From assembly GCF_937888285.1 (NCBI RefSeq), contig NZ_CALART010000044.1:1-33195 (forward strand): a stretch of 33,195 nt of DNA, in the 5' to 3' direction. The notes under the pieces were generated by a model, which saw nothing but the letters and a program-made list of their open reading frames with translations, did not search any database and was not told the DNA's origin. This DNA comes from an uncultured Aquimonas sp. GTDB taxonomy: Bacteria; Pseudomonadota; Gammaproteobacteria; Xanthomonadales; Xanthomonadaceae. Made by a program: the position numbers and the translations under genes. Positions 21,372 to 30,076 of this stretch are shown here, piece by piece; within the stretch, counting starts at the first letter, position 1, and each line of letters starts with the position of its first letter.

Positions 21372-23261
21372 TCAGCCATTGGCTTCGTCCGCGAGATAGG
21401 TGTAGCCGGTGAGGCCGGCTTCGAGCGCGGCCGACAGGCGCAGCGCTTCTTCCGCCGGCAGATCGGCGGCAGCGACCATCGCGCCGTAGCGGCGGCGCAG
21501 GTCGGACAGGCTGTAGCCGACGTAGTCGAGCATCACGTCCGCGGTATCGCCGCGACGGCTGCGCTCCAGCGTGTAGCCGTTGCCGGTCAGGCGCACGTTC
21601 ACCGCATCGGTGTCGCCGAACAGGTTGTGGATGTCGCCCAGCGTGTCCTGGTAGGCGCCGACCATGAAGATGCCCAGCCGATAGCTTTCGCCTGCACGCG
21701 GCACGTGCAGGGGCAGGCTGCTGTCGAGGTCGCCGCTGTCGACGTAGGTTTCGACCTGGCCGTCCGAGTCGCAGGTCAGATCCGCGATGATCCCGCGCCG
21801 GGTCGGCGCTTCGTTCAGGCGGTGAATCGGCGCGATCGGGAAGATCTGGTCGATCGCCCACACGTCGGGGATCGACTCGAACACCGAGAAGTTGACGAAG
21901 TACTTGTCGACCAGGCGCTCGTTGAGCTCGTCCAGCACCGCGCGATGGCCCTTCTCGGCGTAGTCGAGGCGGGCGCGCACGCCGTGGGCGATGGCGTAGA
22001 ACAGGTCGTCGATGGCCGCACGCTCGGCCAGCTCCAGCTGGCCCAGGGCGTAGAGGGCCTGACCCTCGGCCTGGTAGTGCTGGGCCTCGTGGTAGAGCTC
22101 GAGCGCGGGGCGCTCATCCAGCGCGGCGTGGGTCTCGCGCAGGTGGCGGATCACCGCCGGCTCGGCCTCGGCCGCGGGCGGCACCGCGCCTTCCGGCGCC
22201 GGTTCGACCTCGGAGACATTCGCCACGAGCAGTGCATGGTGCGCGGTCAACGCGCGACCGGATTCGGTCATCACCTTCGGTGGCGTCAGGCCATGCTCCG
22301 CACAGGCCTCGGCCAGCGGCTGCACGATGGTGCTGGCGTATTGCTCCAGCCCGTAGTTGATCGAGCAGCTGCCGCGTGAGCGGGTGCCCTCGTAGTCGAC
22401 GCCGAGGCCGCCGCCGACGTCCATGTAGCGGATCGGCGCACCGAGCTTGCTGACCTCGACGAAGTAGCGGGTGGCTTCGCGCATGCCGGCAGCGAAGTCG
22501 CGCACGTTGGAGATCTGGCTGCCCATGTGGAAGTGCAGCAGCTCCAGGCAGTCGAGCATGTCGGCGCCGCGCAGGCGCTCGACGAGGTCGAGCAGCTGGC
22601 GCGGCGACAGCCCGAACTTGGCCTTGTCGCCACCGCTGTTCTGCCACTTGCCGGCGCCGAGGCTGGCCAGCCGCATGCGCACACCAAGGCCGGGCCGCAC
22701 GCCCAGCGCCTTCGACTCCTCGATGATGTGCTCGAGCTCGCTGGCCTTCTCGACCACGATGTAGGTCTCAAGGCCCAGCCGCCGGCCGATCAGGGCCAGG
22801 CGGATGTACTCGCGGTCCTTGTAGCCGTTGCAGACCACCACGCCACCGGGCCGCGACAGGGCGAGTACAGCCATCAGCTCGGGCTTGGAGCCGGCCTCCA
22901 GCCCGAAGCCCTCGCCGCCGTGGGCGGCCAGCTCGCCGGCCACGCCGTAGTGCTGGTTGACCTTGATCGGATAGATCGCGGTGTAGCCGCCCGTGTAGTC
23001 CAGCTCGCGCATGGCGTGCGCGAACGCCGCCTGCAGGCGGCCCAGCCGATGGCCGAGCACGTCCGAGAAGCGCAGCAGCAGCGGCAGCTTCATGCCCGTC
23101 GCCAGGGCCTGATCGACCACCGCCGGCAGGGCGATCCGCGGGCCCTCGCCGCCGCGCGGCAGCACCGCGATGCCGCCATCGGCATCGATGTCGAAATAGC
23201 CCTCGCCCCAGTGCGGGACAGCGTAGGTGCGACGGGCGCGGTCGATCGACCACTCGCTCAT
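21372..23261 (-). CDS. speA: Biosynthetic arginine decarboxylase
   Basis: The protein has 629 residues, close to the usual 630-660. It makes agmatine from arginine in the polyamine pathway and uses pyridoxal phosphate. K100 in IYPIKVNQH is the cofactor lysine, and C497 in LTCDSDGQ is in the active site of the fold type III decarboxylases. Other stretches are characteristic: GFGLEAGSKPELMAVLAL, ELLHFHMGSQISNVRDFAAGMREATRYF, YMDVGGGLGVDYEGTRS and MVGAYQDTLGDIHNLFGDT. A longer start at 23300 is rejected because ATG 23261 has GGAG about ten bases upstream. It is divergent from the M48 peptidase gene. speE lies downstream of that gene. Confidence 0.97.
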   Translation of the reverse strand: MSEWSIDRARRTYAVPHWGEGYFDIDADGGIAVLPRGGEGPRIALPAVVDQALATGMKLPLLLRFSDVLGHRLGRLQAAFAHAMRELDYTGGYTAIYPIKVNQHYGVAGELAAHGGEGFGLEAGSKPELMAVLALSRPGGVVVCNGYKDREYIRLALIGRRLGLETYIVVEKASELEHIIEESKALGVRPGLGVRMRLASLGAGKWQNSGGDKAKFGLSPRQLLDLVERLRGADMLDCLELLHFHMGSQISNVRDFAAGMREATRYFVEVSKLGAPIRYMDVGGGLGVDYEGTRSRGSCSINYGLEQYASTIVQPLAEACAEHGLTPPKVMTESGRALTAHHALLVANVSEVEPAPEGAVPPAAEAEPAVIRHLRETHAALDERPALELYHEAQHYQAEGQALYALGQLELAERAAIDDLFYAIAHGVRARLDYAEKGHRAVLDELNERLVDKYFVNFSVFESIPDVWAIDQIFPIAPIHRLNEAPTRRGIIADLTCDSDGQVETYVDSGDLDSSLPLHVPRAGESYRLGIFMVGAYQDTLGDIHNLFGDTDAVNVRLTGNGYTLERSRRGDTADVMLDYVGYSLSDLRRRYGAMVAAADLPAEEALRLSAALEAGLTGYTYLADEANG

Positions 23262-23411
23262 GGGCGGCGGGCTCCAGCGGGCAGGAAGTGAAGGCCGCAC
23301 AGTTTAAACCCCGGGGGACGACAGGGCGTGCAGAGGCTTGCAGCCCTGCCGATGTCACGGGCAGGCTGCCGGGCCATCTCCCAAGTGGCGCGATCACGCG
23401 TACGGACACCG

Positions 23412-25277
23412 ATGGATTCGACCCGCCACATCGCCCTCGTCGAGCAGCTGCAGGTGGAGCTCAAGCGATACCCCCTGCGCTACCGCGTCAAGCTCGTGCT
23501 GCTCAGCCTTGCAGGGTTTGCCGCTGTGGTCAGCCCGCTGCTGCTGGCCACGCTGTGTCTCGGAGCAACGGTCGTGCGCGTCAGGGCGCAGGGCCTGGCC
23601 TCGCTCGCGGACGGCTGGGCGCTGATTGTGCTGGCGCTCGGTCTGCTGGCGCTGCGGGCGCTGTGGCTGCGTATTCCACCGCCCATCGGCCATCTGCTGC
23701 AGCGCGAGGAGGCGCCGCGGCTGCGCGAGATGGTGGAGGACCTGCGGGTGGCGGCAGGGGCGCCGCGTCTTGCCGGCATCGTCATCACCGATGAGCTGAA
23801 CGCGGCAGTGGTCAGCCTGCCGCGGGTGCTGGGCCTGCCCTGGAGCCGCCACTACCTGCTGCTGGGCCTGCCGCTGATGCAGCAGCTGGAAGCGGACGCA
23901 CTGCGGGCGGTGATCGCCCATGAACTCGGCCATTTCCACGGTGGCCGCGGCCGCCTGGCGGGCTGGATCTATCGGCTGCGCCAGACCTGGGGCCATGTGC
24001 ACTTCGCCCTGAACACGCAGCGGATGATCTCCGCCCTGCCGGTCGTGCTCTTCCTGGACTGGTACGAGCCCTACTTCGAGGCCTACAGCTTCGTGCTGGC
24101 GCGCGAGGATGAGAAGGTGGCTGACGCCTGCGCGCTGCGCCTGGCCGGCCCGCAGGCAGCGGGCGAAGCGCTGCTGCTGATCGCGCTGGCCGCGTCGCGC
24201 TGGCAGCGCAGCTTCCTGCCCGCCCTGCAGCGGCTCAATCGGCGGCGGCCCGAGCCGATCGACGACTACTTCGAGGAAATGCGGCGCCAGCTGAGCCCAG
24301 GGCCGGAGGACGCCGAGCAGCTGCCCCGGCTGCTGCGCGAGGCCGCCGGCCCGCGCGAGACCCACCCCTCGCTGCGGGAACGACTGCGCGCTGCAGGCAT
24401 CGAGCCGCCCATCCACCTGCCTCCGCGCGTGCGCCGGCCCGCCAGCGGGCTGCTCGACGCGCTCGAAGCGCGGCTGATGCGGGAGTGGTCCATCGAACAC
24501 CAGGCGTGGATGGCCGAGGACTGGAAGGCAGGATTCGAACAGGCCGAAGAGGAACGCCGACGCCTGCAGGCGCTTGAGGCCAGGATTGCTGGTGGTGAAG
24601 GTCTGGGCGACGCCGAGTTGGCCGAGCACGCGCGCCTGCAGTGGATCGAGGGCGAGGGCCGCGGCGAACTGGTTCCGCTGCTCACCGCGGCGGAACGTTG
24701 CCCCGAGGATGCGCTGCTGCGCCTGACCCTGGGGCGCGCCCTGCAGGAACGCGAGGATCCGCGCTGCCTCGATCATCTGCAGGCCGCCTTGCGGCTGGAT
24801 CCCAACCTTGGCTTCGAGGCCCTGCCCCTGCTGGAGTCCTTTCATTTGCGTCGTGGCGACACGGCCGCGGCGCGCGCCCTGCAGACCGAGTTCGAAGCCT
24901 TTGACACGCAGCTCCGGCAGGATGCCAGGGCCCGGACCGGGCTCCAGGCCGGCGACCTGCTGCAGCCGCATGGCCTTGAGGCAGATGCGTTGACCCGCCT
25001 GCTTGGGCAGCTGCGCGAAGACCGGCGGATCAAGCGCGTCTGGCTGGTGCGCAAGCAGCTGCCGCAGCCGCTGGGGCCGCCACATTTCGTGCTGGTCGTC
25101 GACTGGCGCTGGTTCCGGCTGCTGCCGGAGAACGCGCTGCAGGCCCTTTCGCAGCGTCTGCAGCTTCCCGGCACGCTGAGTGTGTATGACTACGACCAGA
25201 TGCCGGCGGGGCTGTCGCGGATCGTGGTGAAGACCGCCGGGCCTCCCGTCTACCGGCGGGCGGATACCGGTGGGTAG
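23412..25277 (+). CDS. M48-family membrane metallopeptidase with helical C-terminus
   Basis: The protein has 621 residues. Two hydrophobic segments (about 25-55 and 70-90) are followed by the peptidase: HELGH at 170-174 gives the two histidine ligands and the catalytic glutamate, and EKVADACALRLAG supplies the third ligand. The second half (about 340-620) is helix-rich and TPR-like (for example ALLRLTLGRALQEREDPRCLDHLQAALRLDPNLG), with a C-terminal VWLVRKQLPQPLGPPHFVLVVDWRW segment. M48 peptidases such as HtpX and LoiP degrade or process membrane proteins. The extension is unlike both, and the substrate is unknown. The start at 23412 is chosen over 23328, which adds only non-family residues. 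It sits between speA (divergent) and speE. Confidence 0.85.
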   Translation: MDSTRHIALVEQLQVELKRYPLRYRVKLVLLSLAGFAAVVSPLLLATLCLGATVVRVRAQGLASLADGWALIVLALGLLALRALWLRIPPPIGHLLQREEAPRLREMVEDLRVAAGAPRLAGIVITDELNAAVVSLPRVLGLPWSRHYLLLGLPLMQQLEADALRAVIAHELGHFHGGRGRLAGWIYRLRQTWGHVHFALNTQRMISALPVVLFLDWYEPYFEAYSFVLAREDEKVADACALRLAGPQAAGEALLLIALAASRWQRSFLPALQRLNRRRPEPIDDYFEEMRRQLSPGPEDAEQLPRLLREAAGPRETHPSLRERLRAAGIEPPIHLPPRVRRPASGLLDALEARLMREWSIEHQAWMAEDWKAGFEQAEEERRRLQALEARIAGGEGLGDAELAEHARLQWIEGEGRGELVPLLTAAERCPEDALLRLTLGRALQEREDPRCLDHLQAALRLDPNLGFEALPLLESFHLRRGDTAAARALQTEFEAFDTQLRQDARARTGLQAGDLLQPHGLEADALTRLLGQLREDRRIKRVWLVRKQLPQPLGPPHFVLVVDWRWFRLLPENALQALSQRLQLPGTLSVYDYDQMPAGLSRIVVKTAGPPVYRRADTGG

Positions 25278-25317
25278 GCTCGGCGGGTCCCCGACGGACC
25301 TCGTCACGGCCCTCCGG

Positions 25318-25323
25318 TACAAT
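25318..25323 (+). promoter_or_regulatory. Candidate -10 box for speE
   Basis: TACAAT matches five of six consensus bases and lies 38 bases before the speE ATG, predicting a leader of about 30 nt. No clear -35 was found. Confidence 0.4.
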
Positions 25324-25360
25324 CCGCGACTTCCAACATGACCATGCCCCGGACCCGCCC

Positions 25361-26215
25361 ATGAGCAGCGACAGCACCTGGTACTACGAGAACTTCGAAC
25401 CGCTGGGTTCCTCCATCGGTTTCCGGGTGACGAAGAAGCTCGACGAGGTGCAGTCGCCGTTCCAGAAGATCGAAATCTTCGAGACCACCGACTGGGGCAA
25501 CCTGATGCTAATCGACGGGGCGGTGATGCTGACCACCCGCGACAACTTCCTGTACCACGAGATGATGTCGCACCCAGTGCTGTTCACCCACAGCAATCCG
25601 AAGCGCGTGGTGATCATCGGCGGTGGTGACTGCGGCACCCTGCGCGAAGTGCTGAAGCACAAGGAAGTCGAGTCGGCCGTGCAGTGCGATATCGACGAGC
25701 AGGTCACGCGGATGGCGGAGAAGTATTTCCCCGAACTGTGCGATGCCAACGCCGACCCGCGCGCCCACCTGATGTGGGACGACGGCATCAAGTACATGAA
25801 GGAAGCCGCGCCCGAGAGCGTGGACATCGTGATCGTCGACTCTACCGATCCGGTCGGCCCGGCCGAAGGCCTGTTCAACGAGGCCTTCTATGTGTCCTGC
25901 CTCAAGGCCCTGCGCCCGGGCGGCATGCTGGTGCAGCAGTCGGAGTCGCCGCTCGGCCACATCGGCCTGATCAAGGCCATGCGCCACCACCTGAAGGCGG
26001 CCGGCTTCTCCGACGTCAAGACCCTGCCCTTCCCGCAGCCCTGCTACCCCACCGGCTGGTGGAGCTGCACGATGGCGCGCAAGGGCGGCGAGATCGCCGG
26101 CTTCCGCGAGCGCGGCGCGCAGAGCAAGAGCTTCAAGACCCGCTATTACAACGTCGACATCCATCGCGCCGCGCTGGTGCTGCCGGAGTTCATGCGTGAG
26201 GCCCTGGGCGAGTAA
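25361..26215 (+). CDS. speE: Polyamine aminopropyltransferase (spermidine synthase)
   Basis: The protein has 284 residues, the standard SpeE size. It transfers an aminopropyl group from decarboxylated S-adenosylmethionine to putrescine, in the cytoplasm. The entry strand WYYENFEPLGSSIGFRVTKKLDEVQSPFQKIEIFET, the IDGAVMLTTRDNFLYHEMMSHP segment, the cofactor loop VVIIGGGDCGTLREVLKH and the catalytic DSTDPVGPAEGLF are intact, as is PQPCYPTGWWS. The GGGDC variation of GGGDG is, as I recall, usual in Xanthomonadales and is not a defect. The gene likely has its own promoter (TACAAT at 25318). speA is 2 kb away on the opposite strand. Confidence 0.97.
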   Translation: MSSDSTWYYENFEPLGSSIGFRVTKKLDEVQSPFQKIEIFETTDWGNLMLIDGAVMLTTRDNFLYHEMMSHPVLFTHSNPKRVVIIGGGDCGTLREVLKHKEVESAVQCDIDEQVTRMAEKYFPELCDANADPRAHLMWDDGIKYMKEAAPESVDIVIVDSTDPVGPAEGLFNEAFYVSCLKALRPGGMLVQQSESPLGHIGLIKAMRHHLKAAGFSDVKTLPFPQPCYPTGWWSCTMARKGGEIAGFRERGAQSKSFKTRYYNVDIHRAALVLPEFMREALGE

Positions 26216-26245
26216 GTCCTGCTTCGAGGTGCAGGCGGTGCTTCG

Positions 26246-26674
26246 ATGAAGCGCCGTCTTGCCGGCTTCGTGCTGGCGGTGCTGGCCACCGCCGCGCTGT
26301 CCAGCCTGATCCAGACCCTGCGCGTGCATGCGGGACTGGCGTCGATGGGCGTGGAGATTCCCTTCGGCCTGCGCCTGTCGGCGATCGGCCATGACCTGCT
26401 CGGCTTCGCACCGACCTATGCGGCGATCGTGGCGGGCGGGTTCCTGATCGCCTTCCTGGCGGCGGGCTTGATCCGTCGCTATGCCAGGCAGCTCGGACCC
26501 TGGCTGCATGCGCTGGCCGGCGGTGCGGCAATTCTCACCGCGCTGCTGACGATGGACGCCCTGCTCGGCATGAGCGTGATCGCCGGCGCGCGCGGGACAC
26601 TCGGCATCGCACTGTTCACCCTGGCGGGTGTGCTTGGCGGCGCACTGTTCGCGCGGATCAGCGCGCAGCGCTGA
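26246..26674 (+). CDS. Small four-helix membrane protein, function unknown
   Basis: The protein has 142 residues. Four hydrophobic stretches are seen: about 5-22, 50-75, 88-103 and 112-135. It begins MKRRLAGFVLAVLATAALSSLIQ. No family is recognised. It starts 30 bases after the speE stop with no visible promoter, so it may be cotranscribed with speE. A role in polyamine handling is not indicated by anything in the sequence. Its stop codon lies just where homology to the 210-bp repeat begins. Confidence 0.65.
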   Translation: MKRRLAGFVLAVLATAALSSLIQTLRVHAGLASMGVEIPFGLRLSAIGHDLLGFAPTYAAIVAGGFLIAFLAAGLIRRYARQLGPWLHALAGGAAILTALLTMDALLGMSVIAGARGTLGIALFTLAGVLGGALFARISAQR

Positions 26675-26689
26675 GGGCCGCGGCGCCGC

Positions 26690-27529
26690 CTCAAGCCCAT
26701 AGGGTGGACCCTGGCCCACCGCACGCTCGACCGCTCCCGCTGCATGCACGTCCGGAATTGGCGTCACCGTCGCGCGAATAAGGTGGCGGGAGGCGACCGC
26801 GACCAACAGCTGCGATGACCGGCGCGAGTGTCGCGCCCATGGTGGGCCGGGGCCCACCCTATGAAAGACTGCGCGCGGTGCTGAGCGCGGCGGCACGACC
26901 TCAACCCCATAGGGTGGGCCCTGGCCCACCGCACGCTCGACCGCTCCCGCTGCATGCACGTCCGGAATTGGCGTCACCGTCGCGCGAATAAGGTGGCGGG
27001 AGGCGACCGCGACCAACAGCTGCGATGACCGGCGCGAGTGTCGCGCCCATGGTGGGCCGGGGCCCACCCTATGAAAGACTGCGCGCGGTGCTGAGCGCGG
27101 CGGCACGACCTCAACCCCATAGGGTGGGCCCTGGCCCACCGCACGCTCGACCGCTCCCGCTGCATGCACGTCCGGAATTGGCGTCACCGTCGCGCGAATA
27201 AGGTGGCGGGAGGCGACCGCGACCAACAGCTGCGATGACCGGCGCGAGTGTCGCGCCCATGGTGGGCCGGGGCCCACCCTATGAAAGACTGCGCGCGGTG
27301 CTGAGCGCGGCGGCACGACCTCAACCCCATAGGGTGGGCCCTGGCCCACCGCACGCTCGACCGCTCCCGCTGCATGCACGTCCGGAATTGGCGTCACCGT
27401 CGCGCGAATAAGGTGGCGGGAGGCGACCGCGACCAACAGCTGCGATGACCGGCGCGAGTGTCGCGCCCATGGTGGGCCGGGGCCCACCCTATGAAAGACT
27501 GCGCGCGGTGCTGAGCGCGGCGGCACAGT
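26690..27529. repeat. Four tandem copies of a 210-bp REP-pair unit
   Basis: The block repeats with a period of exactly 210 bp (elements at 26697, 26907, 27117 and 27327). The copies appear nearly identical; the first differs by GGTGGACC for GGTGGGCC. Each unit contains an inverted pair of REP-like palindromes (for example 26907-26931 facing 27048-27073) around a unique core with GCTCCCGC/GCGGGAGG pairing, then a joining stretch ending CGGCGGCACGACCTCAAC. The near identity implies recent amplification. No plausible gene lies inside; long open frames exist only because 210 is a multiple of three. Confidence 0.93.
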
Positions 27530-27540
27530 CGCAGAGCCCC

Positions 27541-27567
27541 ATGGTGGGCCAACGCCCAACCCTACGG
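27541..27567 (-). repeat. GTAGGG-headed REP element at the mltB stop
   Basis: On the minus strand it reads CCGTAGGGTTGGGCGTTGGCCC and continues ACCAT. The TAG of the GTAG head is the stop codon of the transglycosylase gene. It belongs to the same family as the palindromes at 26697-27505. Confidence 0.7.
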
Positions 27568-28797
27568 ACGCAGCGCCTGCAGGAGCTTCTGGCCGGCGCG
27601 GCCATCGGCTTCCCAGCCCAGCCGCGATTGTTCGGCCTTGATCGCTTCGCGCGAACGCGTGCCGAGGCGGCCGTCAACTTCGCCGATGTCGTGGCCGCGG
27701 GCGATCAGCAGGGTCTGCAGCTCACGGCGCTCGGCGCGTGAGAGTCCCGCATCGTCGGTCGGCCAGGCGCGGGTGAACCCCTCGCCGCCGCGGATGCGGT
27801 CGGCCAGATGCGCGATCGCCAGCGCATAGCTCTCGGCGGCGTTGTAGCTGTGCAGGGCCTCGAAATTGCGGAACACGAGGAAGGCCGGGCCCTCGACGCC
27901 GGCCGGCAGCAGCAGGCCGGCGCTGCGTTCGGCCGGAGTGCTGGCGTCGATCAGCGCCGTTCCATCGACGCGACGCAGACCGCGCGCCTGCCAGTTCGAC
28001 ACGGGCGCCGTGGCCTTGCGGCCACCGGCGGGTTTGAAGCCTTCGGGCAAGGTCACCTCGACACCCCAGGTCTGACCGCTGCGCCAGCCGGCGCGCTTCA
28101 GGTAGTTCGCGGTCGAGGCCAGGGCATCGTCGACGCTGTCGACCAGATCACGGCGGCCGTCGCCGTCGAAGTCGACGGCGAGGCGCGTATAGGTCGAAGG
28201 CATGAACTGGGTCTGGCCAAAGGCGCCGGCCCAGGAGCCCAGCAGCGGGCGCTCGGTGCTGGGCGCGAGGTCCCCGGCCTCGATCAGCTTCAGCAGGTGG
28301 ATCAGCTCGCTTCGGAAAAAGGGCTGGCGGCGTCCGGCGCAGGACAGGGCCAGCAGCGCGCTGCGCAGCTCGCGGCTGCCGGTGGCCTGGCCGTAGTCGC
28401 TCTCCACACCCCAGACCGCCAGCACGTAGGCGCGGTCGACGCCGTATTCGGCCTCGATCCGGTCGAGCAGGGCCGCGTGTCCCTCCAGCAGCCGATGGCC
28501 GTCCGCGACGCGCTGCTCGTCGACCAGCGCCGCCAGGTAGTCCCAGATCGGGGTGACGAACTCGGGCTGGGCGTCGAGCAGGGGCAGCACGCTGGCGTCC
28601 GGCTGCACCTCAGCCATCAGCGCATCGAAGCGCGCCGCGGGAAGCCCGGAATCGGCAGCGCGGCCGCGCAGCTCGGGCAGGCAGGCGTCAAGATCAACGA
28701 CAGGTGGCGCCGCGCTGTCGGCTGCATGGGCAGCGGCAGCAGTGGCCGCAAGAAGCAGGGCCGCAGCGATGGTGCGGTGAAGGATCGAGATTGGCAT
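27562..28797 (-). CDS. Lytic murein transglycosylase, MltB family, with PG-binding domain
   Basis: The protein has 411 residues. The signal peptide is MPISILHRTIAAALLLAATAAAAHA. It has no lipobox cysteine at the cleavage site, so it is probably soluble in the periplasm rather than a lipoprotein like MltB itself. The SLT-2 domain occupies about 35-330 and carries the catalytic glutamate E132 in AVWGVESDYGQATG, with GSWAGAFGQTQFMPSTYTRLAVDFDGDGRRDLVDSVDDALASTANYL downstream. A peptidoglycan-binding domain of the PG_binding_1 type closes the protein (about 350-408, with IGEVDGRLGTRSREAIKAEQ). It cleaves glycan strands to 1,6-anhydro ends. The stop codon comes from a REP element. Confidence 0.93.
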   Translation of the reverse strand: MPISILHRTIAAALLLAATAAAAHAADSAAPPVVDLDACLPELRGRAADSGLPAARFDALMAEVQPDASVLPLLDAQPEFVTPIWDYLAALVDEQRVADGHRLLEGHAALLDRIEAEYGVDRAYVLAVWGVESDYGQATGSRELRSALLALSCAGRRQPFFRSELIHLLKLIEAGDLAPSTERPLLGSWAGAFGQTQFMPSTYTRLAVDFDGDGRRDLVDSVDDALASTANYLKRAGWRSGQTWGVEVTLPEGFKPAGGRKATAPVSNWQARGLRRVDGTALIDASTPAERSAGLLLPAGVEGPAFLVFRNFEALHSYNAAESYALAIAHLADRIRGGEGFTRAWPTDDAGLSRAERRELQTLLIARGHDIGEVDGRLGTRSREAIKAEQSRLGWEADGRAGQKLLQALRP

Positions 28798-29173
28798 GCG
28801 CGCAAGCCTGCCAAGCGGCGCATGAATCGCGAAGCAACTTTTGAGGGCTGAGAGATTTCGGGCGCGGCGTCGCGGTGCAGCTGATCTTGGAGAAACTTGG
28901 ATTCGTCATCCCCGCGCAGAGCCTGTCCTCGCGAAGGCGGGGACGGGGATCCAGGACTCGAGCGCGTGCGGGAAGCCACGCCGGGCCCCCGTCCCCTTCT
29001 TCGCGAGGACAGGCTCTTCGCGGGGGCGACGGCAATGGGTGATGCGCCGAGCGTTCTGCTTCTTGAAAGCATCTCGGCCGCCAAGCGCCGTCATGACTGA
29101 CCTGCGCTGGGTCTGAATTCGCTGGCTCGCGCCTGTCGTGAGTGCCTGCGTGCACGCGACCGCAGCCTGCGAC
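28798..29173. other. Intergenic stretch dominated by an inverted repeat
   Basis: No gene is supported between the transglycosylase and the dehydrogenase, which are both on the minus strand. An inverted repeat spans 28907-29030, with an 18-base perfect core (see the repeat entry). Nothing else is recognised. Confidence 0.5.
28907..29030. repeat. Inverted pair of CGCGAAGGCGGGG-family palindromes
   Basis: GAGCCTGTCCTCGCGAAG at 28919-28936 is exactly complementary to CTTCGCGAGGACAGGCTC at 28999-29016. Flanking GGGGACGGGG and CCCCGTCCCC extend the match with a few changes. The same element is found at 10484-10501. It looks like a dispersed REP/BIME family. Confidence 0.75.
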
Positions 29174-29947
29174 CTACCAGGGAACCTCGCTGCCGTCGTA
29201 AGCCAGGAAGCGCCCGCTGTCGGCGGCGGTGCTGGCTGCGATGACCTGCATCAGCAGCGTGGCCGAGTGCTCCGGCGTGAACAGCTTGCCGGTGGGCACG
29301 CGCGCCTTGAACGGTGCCGACAGCGGGGTGTCGACGGTGCCCGGATGCAGCTGCAGCACGGCGAGCTTGGGATGGCTGCGTTTGAGCTCCACCGCGAGGG
29401 TGCGCATGAGCTGGTTCTGCGCCGCCTTGGCGGCGCGGTAGCTGTACCAGCCGCCGAGTGCGTTGTCGGCGATCGAGCCGACCCGCGCGGACAGGCTGGC
29501 GATCACGCCGGGCTGCTTCGCGTCGAACAGCGGCAGCAGGGCCTGCACCAGCAGGATCGGCGCGAAGGCATTGAGCGCGAAGCTGCGCTGCAGGGCCGAC
29601 TCGCTCAGCTGGGCCAGCGATTTCTCCGGCTGCAGGCCCTCGGCGTGCAGCAGTCCGGCGGCGTTGAACAGCAGATGCAGGGCGTCGACTTCGGCGCGCA
29701 CCAGCGCGCCGAGGCGCGTGCGGTCGGCGTCCACACTGAGGTCGACGTCAATGCGGATCAGGCGTCCAGGATGGGCTTCGGCAAGCGCACGCAGGGCCGG
29801 GGAATCGGCCGCACTGCGCGCCACCGCCAGCACGCGATGCGTGTCTTCACGCGCGAGCAGTTGGGCGACGAGGGCGAGGCCGATGCCGCTGCTGGCGCCG
29901 GTCACCAGCGCATGCAGGGGCGTTTCGAGGCCGTGGACGAGGGACAT
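29174..29947 (-). CDS. Short-chain dehydrogenase/reductase (C-factor-like)
   Basis: The protein has 257 residues of the classical SDR fold. The cofactor motif is TGASSGIG (about residues 17-24). FNAAG takes the place of NNAG. The catalytic serine is in IASLSARVGSI and the YxxxK pair in YSYRAAKAAQ. The family is close to CsgA/C-factor-type and YciK-like oxidoreductases, but no substrate can be given. An ATG 13 codons upstream (29986) adds only basic residues, so 29947 is preferred. It starts 130 bases after the end of the GGDEF-EAL gene on the same strand. Confidence 0.87.
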   Translation of the reverse strand: MSLVHGLETPLHALVTGASSGIGLALVAQLLAREDTHRVLAVARSAADSPALRALAEAHPGRLIRIDVDLSVDADRTRLGALVRAEVDALHLLFNAAGLLHAEGLQPEKSLAQLSESALQRSFALNAFAPILLVQALLPLFDAKQPGVIASLSARVGSIADNALGGWYSYRAAKAAQNQLMRTLAVELKRSHPKLAVLQLHPGTVDTPLSAPFKARVPTGKLFTPEHSATLLMQVIAASTAADSGRFLAYDGSEVPW

Positions 29948-30076
29948 GCGGCGGGCTCTGTCAGGGGCGCGGCGCGAAGTGTCCACAGCGGCGCCTGAAG
30001 ACGGTGCGAGGGTGCATGCGACTGCCCGGTCTCAGCCACGGGCATCGGGCTCACCGCGCCGCCCGGGGCGCGGCCT

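Noticed and set aside
26690..27529. The tandem array as a CRISPR
   Set aside because: The period is 210 bp with identical interiors, no short repeat-spacer alternation and no cas genes nearby.
25508..27559. A 683-codon minus-strand open frame through the 210-bp array
   Set aside because: It is open only because the 210-bp unit is a multiple of three and contains no stop in that frame. It also runs antisense through speE. There is no binding site or motif.
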